The position numbers and the translations under genes are program-made. The notes beneath the pieces are model-generated. The model had not been told where the DNA came from. It made no database searches and saw only the letters and a program-made list of their open reading frames with translations. Below, piece after piece: positions 10,772 to 21,493 of a DNA stretch of 64,000 bases. This DNA comes from Clonostachys chloroleuca (Eukaryota; Ascomycota; Sordariomycetes; Hypocreales; Bionectriaceae): NCBI GenBank assembly GCA_037952775.1, contig JBANAY010000003.1, forward strand, positions 4,030,001-4,094,000, in the 5' to 3' direction. Every line of letters begins with the position of its first letter. The first letter of the stretch is position 1.

Positions 10772-13533
10772 CTAAATGTCGACTTTGGGTTTGCTCATAC
10801 GTTGTCTCCTGTTGGTCATCGTGTTCATCAGCTCTACATACTTCGCATACTCGTCATCCTTGTCGCCAGCTTCATGATTTTTGAAATGCTTCATCTGGTT
10901 CAGCCTATAACTCAAATTAGTCATATGTTTTGTGAGCCCTTATTTGGGGAAGAAGTTTGGAGGTCCCACATATTCTCTCGGAACTGGTGACCGTCCCAGG
11001 CTTTTGGAGCCGGACCCGATAGCCCTTCCTTCTTATGCTCATAGTCGAGTTGCTTCTGTGTCTTGGTAGAGATTTTCCACCACTCAACCGAACCTGCGGT
11101 TAGTCAAATTAGCAGATGAATATACCGGATTAATAGCCAGGGTATTTACTTGTAGGTTTCCCTTTTGAACTTATCCTTATTCCTCTGGCCTTGGCTTTTT
11201 CCGATTCTTTTTTTTTGTTTCTCTGCTTGGCCAGGGCTCTTATTCATGAACCTGTTTTCGTCATAGCGGCCTGGGTCATTTTCTTTAGGCCCAGACTTTG
11301 CTTTTTGCCCCACACTTGTTACAAACTTGATGTTGGAGTTATATCCAGTGTAGTCTTTAGGCCGTCTACCGATATTGCTGGTATCCCCTGTCTTGCGCTC
11401 ATAGCTCCACTGCCCAGTGTGGACGTTCTGAACAGGTAGAAAATGGTTTGGATCTGACGACAGGGCCATGTACATGCCAACATTCTCTTGGTGCTTATTT
11501 TTTCGATCTTTGTTCAACTTGACCTGCTTGTTCAGTGGTCTATTCTTTGCTCTTTCTGCAGCCTTTGCTGCTTTTTTGGCAGCTTTCGCTGCAGCAGCTC
11601 TTTGTTCTTGTGTTTGCTGTGTCTGCGCTTTGTGGGGGCCACCGTTCGGCTTGTTCTCTAAAAGCCAGTCCCCTCCTGGACACCTCAAACCCAAGGACCT
11701 TCGCCATGAGCACCTGTCTTGGCTGCCTTTACCGTCAACTCCCTTAGCAGTTGATTCTACCCTGGGAGTGTTCTTGCCCTTTGGAGCATCTTTTCCCTTG
11801 TGAGATTTCCCCTTGGGGGTGCTCTTGCCTTTAATGGATTTTTCATTGGGCGTACTTTGTCCCTTGTGATTTTTCTTTCCCTTGGGAGCAACCTTGCCCA
11901 CGGGAGCACCCTTGCCCTTGGGAGCACCTTTTCCCTTGGGAGAATTCTTTCCCTTGGGAGTATTCTTTCCCTTGAGAGTCTGCTTCCCCTGAGAGGTAGT
12001 CTTCCTCTTGGGGGTATTCTTGCCCTGGACAGCACCTTTTGCCTGAGGAGCTTTTCCCTTAGGAGTTTTCTTTGGCTTGAGAGTCTTCTTCCCCTGAGTT
12101 TTCTTTCCCTTAAGAGTCTTCTTCCCCTGAGGATTCTTCTTCCCCTGAGGAACGGGTTTTCCCTTAGGGGTATTCTTCCCCTTGGTGGTATTCTTGCCCT
12201 CGAGATTCTTCTTCCCCTGAGGAACGGGTTTTCCCTTAGGGGTATTCTTCCCCTTGGTGGTATTCTTGCCCTCGAGATTCTTCTTCCCCTGAGGAGTATT
12301 CTTTCGCTTGGGGATGTTATTTCCCTTGAAGGCACCTTTTCCCTTGGGAGCACCTTTTCCTGTAGGAGAAGTGTTTCCCTTGGAAGCACCCTTGCCTTTA
12401 GAAGCACCCTTTCCCCTGGGAGCACCATTCCCTTTAGGAGCTTTTCCCTTTACAGAGTTCTTTCCCTTGAGAGTATTTTTTCCCTTAGGGGCACTCTTCT
12501 TTGGCGTGGTCTTAGGAGGACCCTTCCTGAGAGCAGTTTTAGGGGTTGCCTTCTTAGGAGTAGACTTCTTAGGTGCAGGCTTCTTGGATGCAGGCTTTTT
12601 GGGAGCAGGCTTCTTGGGCGCGGCCTTCTTGGGTGCGGCCTTCCTGGGTGAGGGCTTCTTAGGTGCACCCTTCTTGGGTACAGCTTTCGCAGGAGCAGCC
12701 TTCCTAGGCGTGGCCTTCTTGGGTACTGCTTTCCTGGGTGCAGCCTTCTTGGATACAGCCTTCTTGGGAGAAGCCTTCGTGGGCGCAGCCTTCTTGGGTG
12801 CGGCTTTATTGGGTGTAGCCTTCCTGGGTGAGGGCTTCTTAGGTGCACCCTTCTTGGGTGAGGGCTTCTTAGGTACACCCTTCTTGGGTACAGCTTTCGC
12901 AGGAGCAGCCTTCTTAGGGGTAGCCTTCGGGGGGCCTTCGGGGGGCCTTTTTAGGAGGAGCCTTCTTGGAGACAGCATTCTTGGGGGCAGCCTTCTTAGG
13001 AGCGGCATTCGGAGCGGCCTTTTTGGGAGGTGCCTTCGGGGCAGCTTTCCTAGGAGCGACCTGAGTTGCAACCTTCTTGGGCGAGGCTTTTCTTTTGGAA
13101 AGACCCTTCACAATAGGATAATCCTCATTCCGTGGACTGTTCTTGATATTAAAGGCGACATGTGGGGTTTTCCTTTCAGCGATACCCCGGCTTGTTGGGA
13201 ATGGGGCAACATCGCCCATCATCAGATTCCCTCCAAAAGCATCTTCACTTATCTGCCATTCGTTAGCTTTCTTCCTTCAGTCTCTCATTCAGGTTTTCTA
13301 TCAAGAAAGATGCCTACATGCGGTGCTGGCCGATGTTGTTTATCATATAACAGTACATGATCTGCCACGATGGAGTTTGTTGCTTGCCAAATGTCAGTTT
13401 CTTTTAATGCATCGTCAGAGACTGCAACATTTCGTCCTGCTTGGGATATAACTCTTGACTTACTTTCTTTTCCTGCCTCGACCTCCAGGGCTAAGCAGAA
13501 AATCGTGTAGATGACTGTAGGGACATGCATCAT
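10772..13533 (-). CDS. Lys/Pro-rich repetitive protein with signal-peptide-like start and unrecognised C-terminal domain
   Basis: Not a family I recognise. The ATG at 13533 begins MMHVPTVIYTIFCLALEVEA, which resembles a signal peptide. After small introns the protein is a long low-complexity tract: PKKAAPKK-type repeats (about 12500-13090) reminiscent of histone H1 tails, then KGKxxPKG-type repeats (about 11757-12500). The C-terminal part is non-repetitive: NHFLPVQNVHTGQWSYERKT, then exons 10986-11093 (SVEWWKISTKTQKQLDYEHK) and 10772-10904, ending at TAG 10772. Frame problems: the repeat frame changes at two adjacent G6 runs (12929-12934, 12940-12945), where one extra base in each restores KAPPKAPPKATPKK. 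The splice into exon 10986-11093 only keeps phase if the T9 run at 11208-11216 is one shorter. Role could be cell-wall or nucleic-acid binding by charge, but this is a guess. Exon edges in the 5' part are uncertain. Confidence 0.6.
11757..13090 (-). repeat. Coding minisatellites: KGK-type and PKKA-type peptide repeats
   Basis: Imperfect tandem repeats inside the lysine-rich gene. The KGK part repeats a roughly 8-9 residue unit (KGKNTP-like), with a nearly exact 72-bp (24-residue) duplication whose copies start near 12151 and 12223. The PKKA part repeats a 7-8 residue unit, with a duplicated block at about 12637-12705 and 12817-12915. These are expected to be length-variable by slippage and unequal exchange. 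Confidence 0.85.
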
Positions 13534-14885
13534 TCGCTGGTAATAAACCCTACCAGGTTTGGGGAAGAGCGGAGGTTTTCGGGGGGAATGGAAAGGCCAA
13601 AATTGTTCAGTGATTGCTCTCTGGATACTGCCGGAATTTCCTTTCCTTTTTTACTTTCATTCTGCTCACGATATCTTCTAGCATTACCAGGCTATGATGG
13701 GGCTGGAAGCCCGTGTTCTAATTTGGGATCGGTATTTTCTTTTTTGGAATGACATAATACCGCTATCCACATCGTGGACAGAAGAACCGACATGCATAAG
13801 GCAGACCATGGAAATACTCTAGCATTGCCAGGCTACGATGGGCCTGGATGCTGGGGCCCTAGTTTGGGATTGGTGTTTTCTTTAGAGTGTCATGTTGCTG
13901 CTGTTCCAGTGGTGACTAGTGGTGACTAGAGCCAACATGCATAACATTAACAGGCTGCGATGGGCTGAATGCTGGGCTCCAAATAGAGATTAGTGTTTTC
14001 TTTAGGGCGATATGCCAGCCGAAAGGATTCCGTCCCCATCGCTACATACCTGATGTAGTGAGTCACTGCAAATGGGGGACAGACATATTTGTCTCTGATC
14101 AACCAAATCTTCTGTCGTCTTCAAGCATTGACCAGAGATGAACATATTTTGCAAAAGGGGAAAAAAAAAACCCACATAAGTCAACTGGTTGAATGGGCTA
14201 TCTTTCAGTTGACTGAAAATAATGCATGTAGTTAATCAGACCTCCACATTACTATTTATACTACCTCAGCTTGTTGGCGGAGGCCAGACTTGGGTTCACT
14301 TTGAATCGCCGGATGTAGCAGGAGCACTTTTGCCTGCATTAGCGAGGCGCATTAGCAAGAACCAATCCGAGCCCTTCAAAAGTGAAGGCTTGTAAGCCCT
14401 AGCTGGATTCTACCACTTGAGTTGCAGCATCAAAGGATGGTTAATAACAGTCAGATCAACCCTCAAGGGTCCACTCGAGCCCAACAGGGCTGTGCTGATT
14501 CCCCTTCCGGATTGAAATGACATCTTGGCTGATATCATGCACTTTTATTCCTTTTTTGGACTTTGGATTTAGATCATGGAATCACTTGACCTTTGAAGGT
14601 TAGGCCTCCATCATATTAGGTACCTTCCGTACATTTCTGGGTACTCTGAGCTTACTAATAGCACGAGGTCAGCTGGATATAATGAAGAACCAACACTTAG
14701 ATTTGTGTTACCACATTTTACTCCGCATCATCTTGCTCCTTACCCACCAGGCTTTTGCAGCCCCAAGCGGTACGGTACCCATCCCACAGCTTCTCCCATT
14801 CCAACACATTGATCGTCCGAGTGCTAATTAGAGAAGTTGGGTAGAGCATATTTTGTCCGGTAGAGCTCGGTCCACTGCGGACAAC
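13534..14885. other. Intergenic region with a degenerate triplicate repeat
   Basis: No gene supported. It holds three diverged copies of a unit of about 120-140 bp (listed separately), and AT-rich sequence upstream of the small gene at 14886. Confidence 0.6.
13681..14013. repeat. Three degenerate tandem copies of a 120-140 bp unit
   Basis: Copies begin near 13681 (gcattaccaggctatgatgg), 13822 (gcattgccaggctacgatgg) and 13945 (cattaacaggctgcgatggg). Each continues with a gggct-rich stretch and ends in a tgttttcttt-like segment. Spacing is about 141 and 123 bp. The copies are diverged, so the duplication is not recent. No coding potential is seen. Confidence 0.75.
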
Positions 14886-15446
14886 ATGGCCACTGGGAAC
14901 CCTTCGAATGACGACCCGCGCAAGGATCGCTATCAATACAATGACATCGGCCCTTTCAAGAGCATCTTACATACATTGGTCTTAAGTGGCCCTGGCAAGA
15001 AAAAGGTCAAAATCGACATGCGCGATTGCGATATAATGATTGGTGCCAACCTCGATGAGTCTACTGTCCGTCTGTTACACTTACGAAATGTACGCGAGGA
15101 TACAGTAACCGAGGCCAAGACCGCTATTCAGCAGCTTCTTGATGAGCTGAAAGCACGAGATGATAGCACCGGCAGTCCGCTTACTAGAAGTGGGTGTATA
15201 GATCGAGAGCACGTAGATGATGAGGTTCATGAGGGTGTTCGCAAGTTTCTCTATACCCAAGCTGAGGAGCGCGGCCTCGACTTCGACTGGGACGAATCCG
15301 GGTACTCGCGCTGGGGGCTGCGGAGTTGCGGTGATCAAACATACTTTACCTGTCGCTGGCGTAAGACAGGCTATTGGGAAACCGGTGGTGGCACACGTAG
15401 ACCTTGGTTTGACGAGGGAGAGAAGCTTCTAAAAGAGAGTAGTTAG
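14886..15446 (+). CDS. Hypothetical protein, 186 residues
   Basis: A single uninterrupted frame from ATG 14886 to TAG 15446. I do not recognise the family. The protein is acidic and soluble with no signal peptide or membrane segment. It has a GPGKKKVKIDMRDCDI stretch near residue 40, an amphipathic middle part with LLHLRNVREDTVTEAK and IQQLLDELKARD, and a Trp/Gly-rich C-terminus (GYSRWGLRSCGD, GYWETGGGTRRPWF). The amino acid composition and lack of biased codons favour a real gene over a chance frame. The frame is open upstream to a TTG at 14853, but the ATG is the first proper start. It stands alone between intergenic stretches, so context adds nothing about function. Confidence 0.6.
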   Translation: MATGNPSNDDPRKDRYQYNDIGPFKSILHTLVLSGPGKKKVKIDMRDCDIMIGANLDESTVRLLHLRNVREDTVTEAKTAIQQLLDELKARDDSTGSPLTRSGCIDREHVDDEVHEGVRKFLYTQAEERGLDFDWDESGYSRWGLRSCGDQTYFTCRWRKTGYWETGGGTRRPWFDEGEKLLKESS

Positions 15447-16063
15447 GTCTGGTGGTTTAAATGCATATGAACATTCTAGGCTCGGAGGGTCCAAATTTAG
15501 TGCTACTGTTCATCACCCTACACAAGGGATTCGCATTCGGATCCAGAAGCATAACTATATTACCCCGCCATATCAACCGTCGGGTAACGTCGACTGTCGG
15601 TTATTGGCTAGCTACACATCAAGATCCCTAATTCCCGAACACAAGTCCAGTCAGTGCTACAGGCTAAATGCTTCTATGGTATGGGGTAGAAAAAACCCGG
15701 CAGCTCGCCAGTCCCAGGTGACCTCACAGGGTTTCACTCACTTGCCTGAGCCGGCCCCTGAGGCTACTTTTTAAGATCCCGTTCGTTTAAGTGAGGTAAT
15801 TTTCAGTTAGTGGGAGCCTAATCTTGGAGATCAAAACCCAATTGATGGGAAATCTAGGATGGATAAAGGCAATAATAGTTCTAAGAAGTCGGGAGTTTGT
15901 GGGGTAGCCAAGCTTTCGGAGAATAGACAAAACGCTCACATCAAATGCCTAAGGTTATAAAGTGTGTGTCATGACCAAAATACGGACGATGGGAGTTGAA
16001 ATAGATGAAGCTCTGAGCCTTAATATTTGTCCCACTTTGGCTTCTATCTTTCTCTTGTAGATA
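15447..16063. other. Intergenic region, promoter of the GH95 gene
   Basis: About 600 bases without a supported gene. The right end is the probable promoter and 5' UTR of the alpha-fucosidase gene, with a pyrimidine-rich stretch (ttctatctttctcttgtag) just before its ATG. No confident regulator sites. Confidence 0.5.
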
Positions 16064-18562
16064 ATGCATCTCAACTTTCTATCCGTGACAGCTCTGGTCC
16101 TTGCTGCTAAGGCTGTCGCTCAAGACCACAAGGCCCGTCTCTGGTACACAGCTCCGGCTGAGCTTTGGACCGATGCTCTACCTGTCGGCAATGGGCGTAT
16201 CGGCGCCATGATCTTTGGTAATCCAGTCAACGAACGAATGCAGATCAATGAAGAATCTGTATACTCTGGCGGGTTCAGATCAAGAGTGAACCAGAACTCA
16301 CTTGAAACGCTGCCTGAAGTTAGAGAGCTACTTGCAAGCGGTCGCGTGTCGGAAGCTGAGAAGCTCGCAAAGGTTGGCTTAACCGCTACGCCGCAGTCTA
16401 TCCGCCACTACGAGACGCTGGGCGAGATGGTCCTCGAGTTTGATGGAACTTCCAAGTATGACAAGAACACCTTCCAGCGGTGGTTGGATTTGGAGACGGC
16501 AATTGCCGGAGTAGATTTCTCGGTGGGCAGCACCAAGTTTCATCGGGAAATGTTCTCTTCATACCCGGACAACGTTCTGGTCCACCACCTCGCTGCTGAA
16601 GGGGGCGACAGCAAGTTATCCTTCAACATACGCGTGCATCGCCCGTACGGTGGAGGAAACAGTGCCTCGGATATGGGCTATAATAAGAATGGCGACACCA
16701 CCTACATGGTTGGCGGAACACAGAGCCTGGATCCTATCAAGTTCGCAACTGCCCTTACTATAAAGACCGACGGAAACCTTCGGGCGACTGGAGAGTTTCT
16801 TCTGGTCGACAATGCTACTGTTGCAACAGCTTTTTTCACAGCTGCTACATCCTACCGCCATCATGACCCTCTTGCTGCTGTTGATGAGACACTAAGTAAA
16901 GCGGTGAATTTGGGTTATGAGGAGCTGCGAAAGAGACACCTCGAAGACTATCAGCCGCTATTTGAGGCCTGCCGTCTGGAACTCGACAGTGCGGATAGTA
17001 CGGGGTCTGACTTGCCTACCAACAAGCGTGTTAATGCGACCCAGGCAGGAGCTAATGATCCAGGATTAGTCGCCCTCCAGTTCGAGTATGGAAGATACAT
17101 GCTGATCGCTTCGTCTCGCGAGGGAACACTCCCTGCTAACTTGCAGGGAATCTGGTGCGCGGAGTTCGAATCAGCTTGGGGGTCTAAGTATACTGTCAAC
17201 ATCAAGTGAGTACACTGCATGTTCCGACGGATGTCTTAATGTACTGACCATGCCAGCCTTCAAATGAATTACTGGCCAGCTGAAGTCACTAATTTGGCTG
17301 GGCTGCACAACCAGCTCTTTGATCTTCTTGATCTTATGCATAAAACAGGAAAAGAGGTTGCCAAAAATATGTACGGTGCATCCGGGTGGATGAGCCATCA
17401 CAATACTGACCTCTGGGGTGATACGGCCCCTGAAGATCGCTACCTACCAGCCACCTACTGGACACTCTCTTCGGCTTGGCTTACCACTCATATCTTGGAG
17501 CACTACTGGTACTCGGGAGACAAGGCGTTCCTTCTTTCAAAGATAGAAATCCTATCGGATGCCATCCGTTTCTATCTTGATACGCTGCAGGAATACGAAG
17601 TCAACGGCTCCAAGTATCTCGTGACCAGTCCATCTGTCTCCCCCGAGAATACTTACAGGTTACCTGATGGATCTTCAACTTCAATGGCAATTGGGCCTGC
17701 CTGTGATTTCCAGATTCTCAGAGAATTATTCAACGGCTTCATCGATGCCGTTGCTACTCTCGACAATTCACCAGTTGAGGCAGAGTTTATCAAGAAGATC
17801 AAAGACACTCTCACTCAATTACCTCCTCACCAGATCTCGACAAGATACCCAGGCGTCTTGCAAGAATGGATTGAAGATTACCAAGAAGCTGCTCCCGGAC
17901 ACCGCCATGTCTCCCACCTCTTCGCTCTGCATCCAGGCACCCAGATCCCGCCGCCAGACGCGCCCGGCCACAACGAGACCATCTGGAACGCTGCAAGGAG
18001 TACACTGGACTACCGCTTGAAGAATGGTGGCGCGGGCACGGGCTGGTCACGCGCCTGGACCATAAACTGGTTCGCTCGATTGCTCGATGCCAAAGGGCTG
18101 AACGACCACATTTTCCAATTCTTCAACGTCAGCGTGTACCCAAACCTGTTTGACGCCCACCCTCCTTTCCAAGCGGATGGGAATTGGGGTTTCACCAGTG
18201 GCGTTGCCGAGGCGCTGATCCAGTCACACATGGTGTCGGAGGACGGCGTTAGGGAGGTTTGGCTGCTTCCCGCACTTCCGAGCCAATGGTCCTCAGGAAA
18301 GGTCACTGGTCTTGTGGCAAGAGGAGGATTCGTATTCGACATTACATGGAAAGATGGAAAGTTGACAAACTTCAAGATGAAAAGCCGCGTAGGTGGACAG
18401 GTGGATGTTAGGTATGGTATCGGAAGTAATTCGAGTGGCAAGATCGAAAATACTGGCGGCGGCGGCGGCAAGTTCAGGCTCAAGGAAACCGACATGGAAA
18501 ACAAAGTTGCCATCGAGACTGAGAAAGATAATGAGTATGAGTTCAAGGTCACGTGGGAATAA
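16064..18562 (+). CDS. Secreted GH95 alpha-L-fucosidase
   Basis: Glycoside hydrolase that removes alpha-L-fucose (or alpha-L-galactose in some members) from glycans such as xyloglucan side chains, by inversion, outside the cell. Two exons, 16064-17205 and 17257-18562, joined across a GTGAGT intron, give about 815 residues, the normal family length. Seen: signal peptide about 1-19 (ending AVAQ); N-terminal motif LPVGNGRIGAMIFG; NINLQMNYWPAE straddling the intron, carrying the Asn residues of the catalytic centre; SPSVSPENTY with the probable general-acid Glu; and FQADGNWGFTSGVAEAL with the conserved Asp. All catalytic residues known from the Bifidobacterium AfcA structure have counterparts. 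It lies 2-6 kb from an acetylesterase of pectin side-chain breakdown, fitting a plant cell wall role (inference). No lesion seen. Confidence 0.95.
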
Positions 18563-19124
18563 GCCCATGCGAACTGGCCGAGGTTATATGCAGATCTACA
18601 TATCTAATCGATTCGCTTCGTACGAATTTGTCTATTTCCTATTTCTTTAAACCCTCTTTTTGTATATTAGCTTGAAGCTCTCCAGGTAGCGGGCGTCGTA
18701 TAAGTCTACTGGTCTGGCATAACCTCCATACGCTTGATCCTGTTGTAGTGCGCCTTTTGCCCGACAACCTGCCATTAGCGCGTTAGATAGTACTGGGCTT
18801 GAGGCTGCCCTGACAGTGCTACGGGTGCCTCAGCCATCTTGGAGGCCTGATCTTAGGATAACCCTTGTTCACGGCCAGAAAGAGTTCAAAACACAACCCA
18901 CCCCATCCGAGTAAGAATGACCTGTCTAACAGATCAGTCGGTGTCAGTGAGTATCCTCCCTTGATGGAGAGAAGCAAAATAAAAGATCTAGACGTAAGCA
19001 AACAGCAAAGCAGAAGGTAAATGTCCAAGATCAGTCTACTTGGACCTTTAGATTAGAAGAGAATAGCAAAACAAGAAAAGAAAGGAACATGAAGGGAGAA
19101 GCAATGCACTGAAAGAGCAAAAAT
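18563..19124. other. Intergenic region between GH95 gene and tRNA-Gly
   Basis: Probable 3' UTR of the GH95 gene followed by purine-rich sequence. Nothing recognised. Confidence 0.55.
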
Positions 19125-19205
19125 GCGTAATCTGGGAATCGAACCCAGGGCTCCCCGACGCTGCTCGGATGGCAACGGAGAATTTTACCACTAAACCAAT
19201 TACGC
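19125..19205 (-). tRNA. tRNA-Gly (GCC) with 11-nt intron
   Basis: Read on the minus strand, the 7-bp acceptor stem GCGTAAT/ATTACGC pairs perfectly. A D-arm with GGTTTAGTGGTA follows, then anticodon stem CTCCG/CGGGG with loop TTGCCA..T (anticodon GCC), and T-arm CTGGG TTCGATT CCCAG. The anticodon stem only closes if the 11 bases at 19159-19169 are removed, at the canonical position one base 3' of the anticodon. The mature length is then 70. The T-arm and D-arm act as internal B and A boxes for RNA polymerase III. Confidence 0.9.
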
Positions 19206-20390
19206 TGGTCGATGACTCATCTCGCGATGTTTCAGCTCTTGAAAGAATCCAGATCTTGAATGCACATGGCTCAGCTCTCCCTGTTGTTCTTCACCTGCTT
19301 GCGGGCACTGGAAAGAGTATGGCCGAATGTACAGGTTGATGTAGACACGAGTTCTAAGTCATCACCATCAGAAACGTCAACATTCATCAGGCAAGGAGTT
19401 CCTCAGCTCGGGATAAAGCAGGAAAGACGCAGAATGGAATAATCGAAAGTGTCATAGAAAATTTCTGCGCCTATATAATAAACCTTACTTAGCAAGCTCT
19501 TGATAACACAATGATAGGCCTTGCATGTATCAAGTAGTTATACCTATTGTTTGTTTTGGCGGCCAAGGTTCGTCAAAGCAATAAAGCATACAATTTCATG
19601 TATGAACTCATTCCTCGGTGCGGTGGCACACCGAGGAATGAGTTGAGGAAGAGACCAGTAATGAAACGAACAATGTCCATGAAATTTTGATGAAGTGGAG
19701 AATGTGCTTCTCATAATCAAGCTGACCTGTACGACCGAAGAACCTTTGGGTGGCAGGTAAACAATTTATCAACGTCTTGTCTTGTCTGAGTGCACTAGAT
19801 CCCATCCATTTCAATGCTAATACATGCTGCTCCTTTCATTTTATCAACGCTCCTTCATCGTCAAATTTATGCCTACTTGGACTCTTAGTAAAGCAAATAT
19901 AGCCCGGCGGTGGTCTCTAAACTTCCTTCAGCCGTGACAGAATCTACTGCCATTTATATCACTTCAACCTGGAGTGTTTCCCGAAGCGAGCCCGACGGCG
20001 TCCTGCCTCCCATCCATCCACAACGCTCTCCAGTGGCAATTTCTTGGCCATTGTTTGCTCCAGCGGTCGTCTAAGCCTAGAAAGAATGTCAAAAAAATGT
20101 TTAGCGACTACAGACTATCTTCTCCAAGTCCTGAAATCGCTCGCTCCATCAAGCGAGTGCCAACTACCAGGGTGCAACTCTTAGTTTGCCTCGGTACAAC
20201 ATTCATCAAAATCTCACCTAAGCGCGCACGGCCGCTCTTTCTTCCATTTCTCCCCGAGACGCTCCTATTTGGGCAAATTATCTAGTTGTTGGTTGGTAGT
20301 GGGTACATGGTGTGATCCGAAGCATATATAAACTGGCTTCCTCCATTATTGTTGGGCCCTGCACTCCACCCTTTCTATCTGCAACCCAAA
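19206..20390. other. Intergenic region with a strong hairpin
   Basis: No gene supported between the tRNA and the alpha/beta hydrolase. It contains a 16-bp perfect hairpin at 19605-19644 (listed separately), and a short TATA-like atatataaa about 60 bases before the hydrolase ATG. Confidence 0.5.
19605..19644. repeat. 16-bp perfect hairpin, 8-nt loop
   Basis: The sequence aactcattcctcggtg at 19605-19620 is the exact reverse complement of 19629-19644, with loop cggtggca. It could be a structured RNA element or a remnant of an inverted-repeat transposon end. No U-run follows, so it is not a Pol III terminator. Confidence 0.8.
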
Positions 20391-21244
20391 ATGAGCTTCA
20401 CTGTCATCATCTGTCCTGGGGCCTGGCCTCTGGTTTCTTTCTTTGAGCCACTTATCCAAGCCTTCAAGGACCGAGGGCATCCGGTTATTTGCAAAGTTCG
20501 AGATTCCTACCCAACGTTCGATTCCATGAACCCACCTGCCTTGAATCCTGATAGCGAATATCTCCACACAGAGGTTCTAGAACCCGCTATTGAAACTGGT
20601 GCTGATGTTGTGGTTTTCATGCATTCGTATGGCGGCGTGTATGGAGCTGAAGCGCTCAAGGGCCTAAGCAAGCAAGAAAGAGCGGCGAAAGGCCTGGATG
20701 GTGGGGTCATTGCTGCTATTCTGACCTGTGCTTTCGTGGCCCCCACGGGAAATACGGCCCTTGATTGTATGGGTATCTCTGCTGATAGTCTTCCCGAGTG
20801 GATTGAACACGAAGTATAATGATAGGAATCGCAACCACTTGATGATGATTTCCTGCATGCTGACCTACCTCATAGGAATCGACAGGTCTAGTAGGCATGA
20901 GAAAGGCATATGCCAAGCAGGTCCTCTTCAACGATCTCCCTGAGGAAGAAGGGGAAAGACTGGCTAATATGCTTCCCAAACAATCTATCACCTGCTTCAC
21001 CACGCCAGTACATTGGGACCCATATCAAGACCCTAACTTCAAGGGGAAACTTGGCTTCATCTACACCGGGGCCGATCGGATTTTCCCTATTGAGGCCCAG
21101 CGGCAGGCTGTTTCCAAAGCAGAAATCAAGCACGCCTATCTTTTGGAAGGCTCATCGCACTCTCCTCATCTGGAACACCCTGAACACTTGGCGGGCCTAA
21201 CAATTGATATAGTACGAGACATCACAGGCGGCACGGAAATCTAG
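20391..21244 (+). CDS. Alpha/beta hydrolase (AB_hydrolase_6 type)
   Basis: Small cytosolic-type hydrolase or esterase; the substrate is unknown. Two exons, 20391-20813 and 20876-21244, with a GTATAA donor and a CATAG acceptor, give about 263 residues, the usual length. Seen: N-terminal strand and oxyanion turn VIICPGAWPLVSFFEPL; nucleophile elbow HSYGG with Ser near residue 79; GADRIFPIEAQ carrying a plausible acid; and EGSSHSPHLEHPEHL carrying the catalytic His. No signal peptide. The same fold serves in many secondary-metabolite and ester-degrading enzymes, so its place between two secreted plant-wall enzymes may not be meaningful. A TATA-like atatataaa lies about 60 bases upstream of the ATG. 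Confidence 0.85.
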
Positions 21245-21493
21245 AGGGAACAATGCCTATCTACATATATACACTTTGTATCTTAGGATTTTCTAGGTAC
21301 AAAACTGTATCCAGAGGCCTAGTGACTATAATCATGTTAAAGGCATGGCCAATACGATTAAATGCGACCGCTCACGCTACAATATTATGCCATTTTGTAT
21401 CAGAGCAGCCAAGACTTCATTGAAGTAAGATTCCATCATCTTGATTACAGTGCAAATCCTCTGGCCAACATCATCCTCACTATTCGTAACTCC

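Noticed and set aside
12308..13360. Long plus-strand frames opposite the lysine-rich gene
   Set aside because: They are antisense shadows of the repeats (Leu/Gly/Phe-rich) with no start context or domain.
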